Assembly: GCA_050944855.1 (NCBI GenBank)
Contig: JBMNRU010000010.1
Coordinates: 1-64,000, forward strand
DNA length: 64,000 nt
From: Lactonifactor sp050944855
Lineage (GTDB): Bacteria > Bacillota > Clostridia > Lachnospirales > Lachnospiraceae
Direction: 5' to 3'
Shown: positions 9,016 through 17,379 of the stretch, in pieces
Layout of the letters: each line of letters begins with the position of its first letter
Position numbering within the stretch: the first letter of the stretch is position 1
Position numbers and translations under genes: made by a program
Notes under the pieces: generated by a model
Told to the model about the DNA's origin: nothing
The model's database searches: none
The model's input: only the letters and a program-made list of their open reading frames with translations

Positions 9016-9345
9016 ATGAATGAAATTACATTAAGAGAGGTATGTGATTCCTTCGGAGTATCCCGGCGTGCTGTGCAGGGCTATGAAAAAGCAGGATTAG
9101 TTTCTGCAACAAGCAGAAACCGGCGCGGTTATTTATTGTATGACGGCAGCTCACAGGAACGAATCAAAAAAATCAAATTATTTCAGGAAATGGGGTTTTC
9201 CATCAAGGAAATCTGTGAAATTATTGATGCTCCGAATCACATCTTAAAATCCGCACTGGAGCAGCGAATCAAGAGTCTGCAGGAAAACAGCCGGCATACA
9301 GAGGCTATGATCCGCAAAGCAAATGAGCTGATCGATCAGCTTTAA
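9016..9345 (+). CDS. MerR-family transcriptional regulator
   Basis: The product is 109 residues. The N-terminal winged helix-turn-helix reads TLREVCDSFGVSRRAVQGYEKAGL, with the second wing around RRGYLLYDG. It is followed by KLFQEMGFSIKEICEII and a coiled-coil dimerisation helix. There is no C-terminal ligand domain, so it is one of the minimal MerR proteins of unknown signal. The ATG follows AGGAGGAGG. A palindrome within its own promoter spacer suggests autoregulation. The DUF4230 gene 67 bp downstream is probably co-transcribed and may be its target. Confidence 0.88.
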   Translation: MNEITLREVCDSFGVSRRAVQGYEKAGLVSATSRNRRGYLLYDGSSQERIKKIKLFQEMGFSIKEICEIIDAPNHILKSALEQRIKSLQENSRHTEAMIRKANELIDQL

Positions 9346-9412
9346 ATAAACAAGGGAGCATTGAAACCATTTTGAGACAAACGACAAGCATGTCTGTGAA
9401 AAGGGAAAAAAT

Positions 9413-10018
9413 ATGAGTAAAGAACATACAGATACACAGAAACGGTCCGGCAAAGCAAATGGAATCGTGGGCATGATCGCCGCCATTCTTTTACTCGTTA
9501 TGGGCGGAGTCATCTATCCCTGGTTCCATGAACTTCAGGAAAACAAAGAAACCGGAATGCATTCTATTAAGAGTCAATTAGAAAATACAGAGGAATTCAT
9601 CACACAAGTTTTAACCTACACGGGATATATGGAAGTTGCAAAAAATAAGCTTCCTTCTCTGACAAAAAGTAAATCTTTTATGAAATACACGGCAACGGTG
9701 AGCGCCGGCATAGACCTCTCAAAATCCACGGTACAGCTTCGAAAAGATCATCTGATCATTCAAATACCACATGCAGAGATAGTAGATATTAAGGTAGAAG
9801 CGGATACCATCGAACTTGACCACAAAAATCTTTCCTCTTCTGACAAAGCCGGCATAAGGGATACAGCCGCGGCAATCACACTGGCCGAAACAGATGTTCA
9901 GAAAAATGCAGATTATTCTCAGCTGCTGGCAAATGCAGACGCCTATGCCCAGGAACTGATACACAAGCTATTAGACGGCACTGTGCGTCACAGGGATATC
10001 GTAATCTCCTTTCAATAG
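9413..10018 (+). CDS. DUF4230-family membrane-anchored protein
   Basis: This 201-residue protein has a short charged N-terminus, one membrane helix at about 20-37 and an extracytoplasmic body. The body has the DUF4230 pattern: YTGYMEVAKNK, then SFMKYTATVSAGIDLSK, IIQIPHAEIVDIKVE and a C-terminal helix pair. The family has no established function. It follows the MerR gene on the same strand and ends at its own terminator, so the pair is probably a two-gene operon. No catalytic residues stand out. Confidence 0.75.
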   Translation: MSKEHTDTQKRSGKANGIVGMIAAILLLVMGGVIYPWFHELQENKETGMHSIKSQLENTEEFITQVLTYTGYMEVAKNKLPSLTKSKSFMKYTATVSAGIDLSKSTVQLRKDHLIIQIPHAEIVDIKVEADTIELDHKNLSSSDKAGIRDTAAAITLAETDVQKNADYSQLLANADAYAQELIHKLLDGTVRHRDIVISFQ

Positions 10019-10045
10019 GCCCACTCCCATGACACCTACGCTAAA

Positions 10046-10090
10046 AGCCGTGCACCTCAGCTTCCGCTTTGGTACACGGCTCTTTCTCTT
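10046..10090 (+). terminator. Terminator after the DUF4230 gene
   Basis: An 11-bp stem (AGCCGTGCACC / GGTACACGGCT, one C-A mismatch) with a 14-nt loop is followed by TCTTTCTCTTTT. Confidence 0.75.
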
Positions 10091-10200
10091 TTGTGCTTTC
10101 GTGTCAATGTTATCTTGGGTAATTTCTAAGCATTTCTCCTAAGTGTCTATGATATGCACACAGGCTGTGTGGATATCCCATAACAATCTATATGCGATTA

Positions 10201-10698
10201 CTAGTACGCCACCCAGACACCATCGGTAAGGGTCACCTGGGATTCTGTATTATCTCCATCTTTCTCTACCAGATGGGCTCCCTGTACCCGGTAGAAAAAT
10301 CCGGAGGGTACCTCCACCGTATACTCTTTGGACAAGGAAGAGGCATTTGTCGTGGTTCTTTTCCAGGTACGGTAATCATACCAGTCATCTCCTACCTTTT
10401 GCTGCAAGGTTAAGGTTAAATACACTTTATCGCAGACTACATGGGCTATGGTAGAACCTCCAGCACTGACAGTGCCATCCTCATGATTCACCAAACTGGC
10501 AGTTCCATAACTTAAATAATTGCCCCGGAGCAGATCGCGGCTGTCATCCTCCACCACCAGAAGATCCGTCAGCAGAGAACCGTCTACCACCGTACCCAGC
10601 TCATCCAGGCCCTCTGCATAAACCGGCTTCTGCACAAAAATTACAGCGGCCATACAGCCTACTATCATTAGTTTTTTTAACATACATCTCATTTTCAT
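10201..10698 (-). CDS. Exported DUF6147-like protein
   Basis: The product is 165 residues from the ATG at 10698, which has GAGGAG at 7 nt; upstream in-frame codons lack a site. Residues 1-29 form a Sec signal peptide (basic MKMRCMLKK, hydrophobic core, then VYAEG). The mature part is beta-rich with many Thr/Tyr residues and motifs RGNYLSYGTASL and VSAGGSTIAHVVCDKVYLTLTLQ, which I match to DUF6147 proteins of Clostridia. It lies 29 bp downstream of the DUF4367-like gene and is probably co-transcribed with it. The role is unknown; surface or secreted is inferred. Confidence 0.72.
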   Translation of the reverse strand: MKMRCMLKKLMIVGCMAAVIFVQKPVYAEGLDELGTVVDGSLLTDLLVVEDDSRDLLRGNYLSYGTASLVNHEDGTVSAGGSTIAHVVCDKVYLTLTLQQKVGDDWYDYRTWKRTTTNASSLSKEYTVEVPSGFFYRVQGAHLVEKDGDNTESQVTLTDGVWVAY

Positions 10699-10727
10699 AA
10701 GAAGTCTCCTCATACGTTTTTCCCATA

Positions 10728-11576
10728 TCAATACAACATATTGCTTAAAATACTCTGAAGCTCCTCCAGATCCATCATAGCATTAAAAATATAATAATTA
10801 TTCTTATAAGTCCACTGGGCAATATACAAAGGTTTTTCCTGATCATCGCTCTGTAAAGCAGAAATAGCAATATCAATCCCCTGATATTCATTTTCCACAT
10901 GAGCAACCAGCTCACCATCCAGAGCAAACACTCTCGCAGCATCCTCCTCGTTCGTTGCTATATACAAATACGCGATTTGATCATTTACAACATAGTTCAT
11001 CAATGCCACATGAATCTCTGTCAGAATTTCAGCCTCCTCAAACTTCATACCGTCCGGCTTCACGAGAAAGGTGGGGACTTCTACGAGCAGCTGTGCCTCA
11101 ATCTCCGCCGCAGCTTCGCTTTCCTCTACGCCTGTAATTTCTCTGTCACCACTATTATTCACCTTAACGTTTACTTCGTTCCCCACCAGAGAGTCCACCT
11201 GTTTCATCATATACGCCCTGTTTGCTTCACTGGTCATACTCACACCAAAGATGCCAAGACAGATAATGCACGCAACAGCAGCCCGTTTGGCCGCACGATA
11301 AGGATGTGGGAACGATGCCAGGGTATGCTTCTTGGGATTTTCTTCTGCGGGACCATCCTCATCGAAACAGGTGCCGTGTGCTTTTAATTTCTGAATAATC
11401 TGGTCATACATATCTTCCGGAACCGCATCTGTTCCGTCATCTTCTGGTAATGCACGTTCAATTTCTTCTGCTTCCCGCAGATACTCTCTGCGGACAAATT
11501 CCTTGATTTTTGCATCTTCTTCGTTAGAGATTACCGGATCATCCGGCTCTTGAACAAACTTTTCTAATTTACTCAT
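10728..11576 (-). CDS. DUF4367-like single-pass membrane protein, possible anti-sigma or sensor
   Basis: The product is 282 residues. The N-terminal ~100 residues are acidic and cytoplasmic. One membrane helix lies at about 103-118 (AVACIICLGIFGVSM), and the outer domain of about 150 residues contains paired beta segments like DUF4367 (VPTFLVKPDGMKF, YIAQWTYKNNYYIFNA). Proteins of this layout in Clostridia often sit beside small sigma factors and are thought to act as anti-sigma factors. Here a sigma gene lies just beyond murG on the same strand. That functional link is inference. The ATG follows AGGAG. Confidence 0.65.
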   Translation of the reverse strand: MSKLEKFVQEPDDPVISNEEDAKIKEFVRREYLREAEEIERALPEDDGTDAVPEDMYDQIIQKLKAHGTCFDEDGPAEENPKKHTLASFPHPYRAAKRAAVACIICLGIFGVSMTSEANRAYMMKQVDSLVGNEVNVKVNNSGDREITGVEESEAAAEIEAQLLVEVPTFLVKPDGMKFEEAEILTEIHVALMNYVVNDQIAYLYIATNEEDAARVFALDGELVAHVENEYQGIDIAISALQSDDQEKPLYIAQWTYKNNYYIFNAMMDLEELQSILSNMLY

Positions 11577-11687
11577 GAAACTCCTATCTTTCCTTGACTT
11601 TTTCGTGTGTGTGTATCATAGTTATTGATAACTCCATCTTTTACACGGAGAAATGGAGCAAATATATAACCAGCAGGAGGACGCATA

Positions 11688-12749
11688 ATGAAACATATCG
11701 TACTCACCGGCGGGGGCACTGCCGGACACGTTACTCCCAATATTGCCATGATTCCAAGGCTTCGGGAACTGGGCTACACCATCTCCTATATTGGTTCCTA
11801 CAATGGAATTGAGAAAAAACTGATTGAAGAAATGGATATCCCTTATTACGGTATCGCTTCCGGCAAATTAAGACGTTACTTTGATCTGAAAAACTTTACA
11901 GATCCATTTAAAGTACTAAAGGGCTTTCGGGAAGCCCAGAAGATACTTCGGGAATTAAAACCGGACGTTGTATTCAGTAAAGGCGGTTTTGTCACTGTTC
12001 CTGTTGTTGTTGCCGCAAGCCGGCAGAAAATTCCGACCTTCATCCATGAGTCGGACATGACGCCTGGACTTGCGAATAAAATCGCGATTCCCTTTGCTAC
12101 AAAAGTGTGCTGTAACTTTCCGGAGACAGCGGAACACCTGCCGAAAGAGAAAGCGATTCTCACAGGCACCCCCATTCGCCAGGAACTGCTGTCCGGGGAT
12201 GCTGACGCTGCGAGAGCTTTTACCGGTCTCACCTCTGATAAACCGGTATTGATGGTCATTGGCGGAAGCTTAGGGGCTGCTGCCATCAATAACAGCATCC
12301 GCGCCATTTTACCGGAATTATTAAAAGAATTCCAGGTAATCCATCTGTGCGGTAAGGGGAAAGTGGATGAATCCTTAAACGGCACAGAAGGTTATGTACA
12401 ATATGAATATATCAAACAAGAATTACCAGACCTGTTCGCTCTGTCTGATATTCTCGTCTCCCGGGCGGGAGCCAATGCAATCTGCGAAATTAGTTCTTTG
12501 AACAAACCAAACCTGCTAATCCCTCTCTCTGCCAAAGCCAGCCGTGGAGATCAGATTTTAAATGCCCGTTCTTTTGAACGTCAGGGTTACAGTATGGTTC
12601 TGGAAGAAGAACAGGTGACAGAAGAATCTCTGCTCTTCGCTATCCGGGAATTATACAGCAATCGCCATTCTTATATGGAAGCAATGGCCGAAAGCCGTCA
12701 TATAGATTCTATCGAACACATTGTACAGCTTTTCGAAGAAGCTTTATAA
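11688..12749 (+). CDS. murG: UDP-GlcNAc--lipid I N-acetylglucosaminyltransferase MurG
   Basis: This 353-residue peripheral membrane glycosyltransferase makes lipid II from lipid I. The N-terminal TGGGTAGHVTPN glycine loop, FSKGGFVTVPVVVAA, HESDMTPGLANK, GGSLGAAAINNSI and SRAGANAICE (UDP-GlcNAc site) are all present. The gene is separate from the usual mur/fts cluster and stands alone on the plus strand between minus-strand genes. Its 3' end overlaps that of the sigma-factor gene by 6 bp. The ATG follows AGGAGG. Confidence 0.96.
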   Translation: MKHIVLTGGGTAGHVTPNIAMIPRLRELGYTISYIGSYNGIEKKLIEEMDIPYYGIASGKLRRYFDLKNFTDPFKVLKGFREAQKILRELKPDVVFSKGGFVTVPVVVAASRQKIPTFIHESDMTPGLANKIAIPFATKVCCNFPETAEHLPKEKAILTGTPIRQELLSGDADAARAFTGLTSDKPVLMVIGGSLGAAAINNSIRAILPELLKEFQVIHLCGKGKVDESLNGTEGYVQYEYIKQELPDLFALSDILVSRAGANAICEISSLNKPNLLIPLSAKASRGDQILNARSFERQGYSMVLEEEQVTEESLLFAIRELYSNRHSYMEAMAESRHIDSIEHIVQLFEEAL

Positions 12750-13277
12750 GTCTTCGTATTCATCCTTGTAATTCTCACGAATCCAATTTTTCGCTCTGTG
12801 GAGCTTTGCACGCAGACTTCCTGGTGACATGTGCAGCTCCCGGGCGACTTCTTTCTCAGACTTGTTCTCAATGATAACTCCCACAATAATCTTGTACCAA
12901 TTCTCATTATGCTTTTCCAAGTCATACAAAAATCGACACGTCATATCTTTCAGGATGATATTATCGATCATCTCATCTGCTTCGCTGGGCTCTACTTTAT
13001 CCGCTTTATCCGCGTCAAACATATCTACCATTTCATGCTTCTGATATGATTTTCTCAAATAGTCAATGGCTTTGCGCTTCGTATTCACAGTAAACCATGC
13101 TCTCAGAAAATCATCTCCAACACCCATACCTTTCTCGCAATATCTTACAAACACATCCTGACAGATATCTTGAGCCAGTACATAATCATGTATAATAGAA
13201 TTAGCAATTTTCATTACCAGATTGCAATATTTTTCATAAACTTCTTTAAAATGGTTCTCTTTTGTATGTTTCTTCAT
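12744..13277 (-). CDS. Small sigma-70-family sigma factor (copy 1)
   Basis: The product is 177 residues. Region 2 covers about 10-85 (NLVMKIANSIIHDYVLAQDICQDVFVR, here split in conserved pieces such as DICQDVFVRY and RKAIDYLRKSY). Region 4 covers about 120-170 with the helix-turn-helix KSEKEVARELHMSPGSLRAKL. There is no region 1 or 3, as in ECF factors. It is encoded 26 bp downstream of the HIT gene, probably as an operon, and converges on murG with a 6-bp overlap. A second copy with about 84 % identity (28 of 177 residues differ by my count) lies at 38376-38909. The ATG has GGAGGGG about 9 nt upstream. Confidence 0.88.
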   Translation of the reverse strand: MKKHTKENHFKEVYEKYCNLVMKIANSIIHDYVLAQDICQDVFVRYCEKGMGVGDDFLRAWFTVNTKRKAIDYLRKSYQKHEMVDMFDADKADKVEPSEADEMIDNIILKDMTCRFLYDLEKHNENWYKIIVGVIIENKSEKEVARELHMSPGSLRAKLHRAKNWIRENYKDEYEDL

Positions 13278-13303
13278 GTTTCAGGTCCCCTCCTCTGTTG
13301 ACC

Positions 13304-13708
13304 TTACACATAAAATTTGGAGATAATCTCTTCTTTGTCTTCCTCAGACAAAGTTCCAGGAGTCCATTCCACAACTGCATGATCGCCTTCATAACGCGGA
13401 ATCAAATGCAGATGAAAATGAAAAACTGTCTGTCCGGCAGTGATTCCATTGTTCTGTACTACATTTAAACCAACGCAATGCAGTTTTTCTTTCAGCTGTG
13501 TTCCAATTTTTTTCGCCAACACCATCACTTTTTGCGCTGTCTCTTCGGGTAATTCATAGAGATCTGCGTAATGTGACTTTGGAAGGATCAGGCAATGTCC
13601 TTTACTGGCCGGGCCTAGATCAAGGATAACTCTGAATTCCTCGTCTTCATAAATGGTTGCTGCTGGAATTTCTCCATTTGCAATCTTGCAAAAAATACAT
13701 TCTGTCAT
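13304..13708 (-). CDS. HIT-family nucleotide hydrolase/transferase
   Basis: This 134-residue histidine-triad protein has the catalytic HFHLH motif at 97-101, preceded by GQTVF, and the N-terminal CIFCKIANGEIPA with a CxxC pair. HIT proteins of this class hydrolyse adenosine phosphoramidates and dinucleoside polyphosphates. The ATG follows AGGAGG. It precedes the sigma gene by 26 bp and is divergent from the histidine kinase gene with a 108-bp shared upstream region. A degraded copy lies at 38056-38349. Confidence 0.93.
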   Translation of the reverse strand: MTECIFCKIANGEIPAATIYEDEEFRVILDLGPASKGHCLILPKSHYADLYELPEETAQKVMVLAKKIGTQLKEKLHCVGLNVVQNNGITAGQTVFHFHLHLIPRYEGDHAVVEWTPGTLSEEDKEEIISKFYV

Positions 13709-13816
13709 TTGATGACCTCCTACTTTTATCTTTGGTATGTCTTTCGGTCAATTGCTGCATAGCTACTTCCATTACCGTTCATTCGCTCATCTTAAATTCT
13801 TATAAGAGGTGATATT

Positions 13817-14587
13817 ATGTTAACTACCAACGACTTAAACAAAATTCAGGAACTGAGCAACAGCAATCCAGAACTTGCGTATTATTTTGAAAAACTGAAA
13901 GAGGATAAACAATATGCCCTCTCAAAAGTTTCTCATGAAATACGTAATCCTGTGACCATTATTAATAGCTTCCTACAATTATTCGAAACAAAACACCCAA
14001 ATGTTACGCAAGATTCGTATTGGATTAAAATAATTGAAAATATTTCTTATCTTCGGGCTCTTTTGGATGAACTTTCATCCTTTAATAACTCCGAAACGGT
14101 ACATAAAAGCCCTGAGAACCTTTACACACTGCTAAGCTATGCGATAGAATCCATCCGACCGGTTTTAGAACAAAAAGCCATTGCCCTATGTTTTCGCAAG
14201 GAAACGCCCGTACCGGATCTTATGCTGGATACCATAAAAATACAGCAGGTTTTCTACAACCTTCTTCGCAATGCGACGGAGGCACTGAATGATACAAAGG
14301 ACGGCCGTATCACTGTCTCAATACAAACCGAAGCTTCTCAGGTTGTCATCCAGATCGCAGATAATGGCACCGGTATCCCCTCTGAATACATGGATACGCT
14401 TTTTGAGCCATTCGTTACTCATAAAAAGGAGGGAACCGGTCTTGGACTGGCCATTTGTAAACGAATCATCGAAGCTCATAACGGCACTATTCATGTAAAA
14501 TCAGAGCCGGGAAAAGGCACTGTTTTTACGATCTGCCTCCCTATCATACATCCTAAAAGTGAATCTTTACTTAGATTATCATTATAA
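13817..14587 (+). CDS. Orphan cytoplasmic sensor histidine kinase
   Basis: The product is 256 residues. A short N-terminal helix leads into the dimerisation helix with the phospho-acceptor His40 in KVSHEIRNP. The HATPase domain has the N box LLRNATEAL, the G1 box DNGTGIP and the G2 box GTGLGLAI. There is no membrane segment and no recognisable sensory domain, resembling the kinase core of KinA/KinB-like proteins. No response regulator is nearby. The ATG follows AAGAGGTG. A decayed antisense piece of a second copy lies near 37825-37985. Confidence 0.88.
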   Translation: MLTTNDLNKIQELSNSNPELAYYFEKLKEDKQYALSKVSHEIRNPVTIINSFLQLFETKHPNVTQDSYWIKIIENISYLRALLDELSSFNNSETVHKSPENLYTLLSYAIESIRPVLEQKAIALCFRKETPVPDLMLDTIKIQQVFYNLLRNATEALNDTKDGRITVSIQTEASQVVIQIADNGTGIPSEYMDTLFEPFVTHKKEGTGLGLAICKRIIEAHNGTIHVKSEPGKGTVFTICLPIIHPKSESLLRLSL

Positions 14588-14627
14588 CATGGTTTTATTG
14601 CTTTGCAATGTCCTTTCTATAGAAGAA

Positions 14628-14671
14628 CAAAAAGAGTGCAGCCCCCTATCTACTGTGGCTGCACTTTTTTT
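14628..14671. terminator. Bidirectional terminator between kinase and rhomboid genes
   Basis: An 8-bp GC-rich core (GTGCAGCC / GGCTGCAC) is flanked by an A run on the left and a T run on the right. The stop codon of the rhomboid gene lies inside its loop. Confidence 0.82.
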
Positions 14672-15288
14672 CGATACAGCAGCACACTTAAGAGCAGCCC
14701 CAGCACGATACCGCTCAAATGTGCAACGTTGTCCACACCCGTACTGCTGACACCGAAATAAAGAGACAATGCCGCCATAAACACTATTTTTTTCGTGGTC
14801 ATATTTTCCAGACGGCCCCGATGCACAACGACTACATAGATTAAAGCACCCATAACTGCAAATACTGCTCCGGAAGCACCGGCGGACACGATAACCTCCT
14901 GCTTCCATAATACCACCTGATAAGAAAACCAGCTGGCTCCTAATCCGCCCAAAAGGTAAATGAACAGATAACGGACTTTTCCCACTGCCCGTTCCAGCAT
15001 ATCTCCCAAAAACAGCAGTACCAGCATATTATTGACCAAATGTTCCATCCCAAAATGAAGAAACATACTGGTGAACAGCCGATAATATTCTCCCGCCGTT
15101 ATAAGGGGCGTATAGGCTGCACCACAGCTTATCATATGAATGATATCCTCGGATGGTCCTTTGATCTCCACATAAAAAAATACTGCTACATTGACAGCTA
15201 TCATCAACGTATTCATCGGTACCTGCTTTCTCATCCGTATAAAATTGTTCCAACCCGACTGTCTGCCGGAAGGATAATAGTTTCCCAT
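14650..15288 (-). CDS. Rhomboid-family intramembrane serine protease
   Basis: The product is 212 residues with about six membrane helices starting near residue 25. The catalytic Ser139 lies in GASG and the His190 in VDNVAHLSG, the rhomboid dyad. The HFGMEHLVNNM loop (78-88) is the conserved L1/TM2 motif with His and Asn. It cleaves membrane helices of unknown substrates. There is no extra cytoplasmic domain apart from a 20-residue basic N-terminus. The ATG follows AAAGGCG. The 3' end is built into the terminator. Confidence 0.92.
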   Translation of the reverse strand: MGNYYPSGRQSGWNNFIRMRKQVPMNTLMIAVNVAVFFYVEIKGPSEDIIHMISCGAAYTPLITAGEYYRLFTSMFLHFGMEHLVNNMLVLLFLGDMLERAVGKVRYLFIYLLGGLGASWFSYQVVLWKQEVIVSAGASGAVFAVMGALIYVVVVHRGRLENMTTKKIVFMAALSLYFGVSSTGVDNVAHLSGIVLGLLLSVLLYRKKVQPQ

Positions 15289-15350
15289 AGAATCACGCCT
15301 TTTATTTTTCTATCCGACTATTATATAACTTCCGACGATATTTCGCAATT

Positions 15351-16502
15351 TTAAAACTTGCATTGATAGCCCACGTCTGCAAATTCTACCATATCTCCAT
15401 GGTGCAGTTCATATTCCTGATCCGGGACAAGCGGACTCTGATTAATACGCGTCCCGTTTTTCGAACGCATATCAATTAAGATTACCTGATCCTTTTTTCT
15501 TGTAATCCTGGCGTGCAAACGACTTACAGCAGAAGAGGGAATGGCTGCATCGGCATTTCCCGCAGCTTTTCCAAGAAAAATAATATCCTTATTCAGCATG
15601 ATGTCCGGATACTGTTCCGGATGCAGACTGCAGAGCATCTGTCCCGCAGGCTCAGCTTCCGGCTGATGCCGCAGGCATATGGTCTCTTCTTCTCTGTCAT
15701 TTTCTTCCATCCACTTCGGCAGCGTAAAATCCTGACTCGGTTTCCCTTCTTTTTGTTTCTTTCCTCTTCTTTCCTGCCACCAGCTGCACAGCCTGCTCCA
15801 CCAGCTTTCCTGTTCCCAGTCTTCTTCATCAAACAGACTCTTTAGTGCTTCCCTGCGCAGGGTTTCCTGTTCCTGCGTCAATACTTCCCGGGGATCCACC
15901 TCTTCTCTTTCCCTCCGATCCTCTCCTGACGGCTCACTGATTGCCTTTCCGTAAAGTTCCTCCTCTATTTGCTCCAATGTAACGCGATCTTCCATCGCAC
16001 GGCGATAAATCCCATATCCCAGTGTCACAGCATCTCTGTCCTGATGATCGATTTTCGGAAGCAAGTACTCCGTCAGTTCCCGGAATCCCTCCAGCATATC
16101 TTTACAGTAACCGGGAAGATAACAGAAAGAATATGTCCCCGTCTCTGCATGCAGGTACAAAAAATGAGGATCTAACACCAAATGCTCCGGATCCAGCAAA
16201 AAAGAACGCAGCCGCTTCAGAACCTGAGATAAACTGACAAACAGGTTTTGCAGTTCCTGATAGTTTAACTTTTTTCCTGCATACGCTCTATCGAATTCCT
16301 GACCCGCAGTAATCTCAAAATAATAATATATCTGCGCATCCAGCTGCTGTATCAGGCACGGCAGCAAACCTTCAATCTGATTTGCCAGAATCATCCGGAT
16401 CTCATAAGATGACGTATCCACCCCATCCTTATCTTTTATAATCATAAAATGATGCTGTATGTCTTTTTTATACTCCGCTTCTGCCAATATCGTTTCATTC
16501 AT
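15351..16502 (-). CDS. FHA-domain protein of the Tad locus (DUF6382-FHA)
   Basis: This protein is 383 residues from the ATG at 16502, chosen because a purine-rich GGGAGAGGG lies upstream; the ATG 14 codons earlier has none. Residues 1-170 match the DUF6382 domain that precedes FHA domains in Clostridia. A charged linker follows (Glu/Arg/Trp-rich, about 190-265). The C-terminal FHA domain has the phosphothreonine-binding pattern FLGK, SAVSRLHARI and DMRSKNGTRIN. It is the last gene of the pilus operon and overlaps the preceding pseudopilin by 8 bp, so it probably reads a Ser/Thr-kinase signal for pilus assembly. That role is inference. Confidence 0.82.
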   Translation of the reverse strand: MNETILAEAEYKKDIQHHFMIIKDKDGVDTSSYEIRMILANQIEGLLPCLIQQLDAQIYYYFEITAGQEFDRAYAGKKLNYQELQNLFVSLSQVLKRLRSFLLDPEHLVLDPHFLYLHAETGTYSFCYLPGYCKDMLEGFRELTEYLLPKIDHQDRDAVTLGYGIYRRAMEDRVTLEQIEEELYGKAISEPSGEDRREREEVDPREVLTQEQETLRREALKSLFDEEDWEQESWWSRLCSWWQERRGKKQKEGKPSQDFTLPKWMEENDREEETICLRHQPEAEPAGQMLCSLHPEQYPDIMLNKDIIFLGKAAGNADAAIPSSAVSRLHARITRKKDQVILIDMRSKNGTRINQSPLVPDQEYELHHGDMVEFADVGYQCKF

Positions 16503-16950
16503 AGCGAGCAATCCCTCTCCCTGTTTCCAAAAGTTGTCCCACATTACGTGCTTTTCGGATAAACACGACCGGTTTTATCACCTCGCACACGCCTTTTGCA
16601 GTAAACTGCATTTTTCGATTCCCATAAATCCACGGCATCTCCCCGGAAAAGGCGGCGATGACCGTATCCTCCGACAAACTTTCCGTTGCCGTCACGGTAC
16701 ACCCAACAAAGCCCCCTTCTTTTATTTTCTGTATCTTATCCTGAAGTACCTCACGGGGCTTTCCATCCCTGCTGACACCTTCTGTAGCGGCGGCCGCCGC
16801 CGTCTCATATGCGGCAGCCGTATACCATGCCCGGTTATACACCCAAAGATGCAGAGAAATCACTGCAAATACAACCAGTAAAAACAGAGGCGTCAAAAGT
16901 GCCGCTTCTACGGTAAAACTCCCCTTAATCCCAACCGGATTCTTTTTCAT
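16495..16950 (-). CDS. TadE-like pseudopilin
   Basis: This 151-residue protein starts at the ATG at 16950 (GGAGG upstream; the start overlaps the preceding stop as ATGA). The N-terminus GSFTVEAALLTPLFLLVVF is the class III/TadE signal with Glu at position +5-like spacing and a single membrane helix. The remainder is extracytoplasmic, 110 residues, with few Cys. TadE proteins are minor pilins or pilus-associated proteins processed by the dedicated peptidase encoded directly upstream. Confidence 0.8.
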   Translation of the reverse strand: MKKNPVGIKGSFTVEAALLTPLFLLVVFAVISLHLWVYNRAWYTAAAYETAAAAATEGVSRDGKPREVLQDKIQKIKEGGFVGCTVTATESLSEDTVIAAFSGEMPWIYGNRKMQFTAKGVCEVIKPVVFIRKARNVGQLLETGRGIARYE

Positions 16951-17369
16951 ATCATACCTCCTGTCAGCACATATCCAGCAAACAAAAAGGGAACAAAGGG
17001 AATGGTCAGCCCTTTTTTTCTCCGATACAGAACCAAGAGTGTGAGGGCACAAACAGCTGCCAGAGACAATGCCCACAATACCATCCATGCCGTTCTCTCA
17101 AAGCCCAGAACCATTCCCAGCGGCAGCAGCAGCAAACCGTCCCCATACCCAATCTGCTCTTTACTGATTCCGGCCGCAGCTAAAAATACCAATGCCGGAA
17201 GCAAGCCTAACAGCATAATCCATATTTCCTGAAAACTCCCCTTCCACTGCACTGCTGTCAAAATGATTGCGGCCAACAGGCCCAAAACAATTTGCCATAC
17301 CGGCAATTCCTTTCGGCAGATGTCCTCCAAACTGAGTACTGCCAGGTACATCATAACAATAACTTCCAT
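16947..17369 (-). CDS. Prepilin peptidase (A24 family), second copy in the Tad locus
   Basis: The product is 140 residues with four to five membrane helices. The catalytic Asp pair is present as LSLEDICRKELP and GYGDGLL (GxGD motif). No N-methylase domain is present, as in TadV/CpaA-type enzymes. The ATG at 17369 follows GAGGAGG; an earlier in-frame start lacks a site. It overlaps the next gene by 4 bp and sits 10 bp after the metal-knuckle pseudopilin gene. A separate A24 peptidase starts the operon at 23980. Confidence 0.85.
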   Translation of the reverse strand: MEVIVMMYLAVLSLEDICRKELPVWQIVLGLLAAIILTAVQWKGSFQEIWIMLLGLLPALVFLAAAGISKEQIGYGDGLLLLPLGMVLGFERTAWMVLWALSLAAVCALTLLVLYRRKKGLTIPFVPFLFAGYVLTGGMI

Positions 17370-17379
17370 AAAACCTCCT

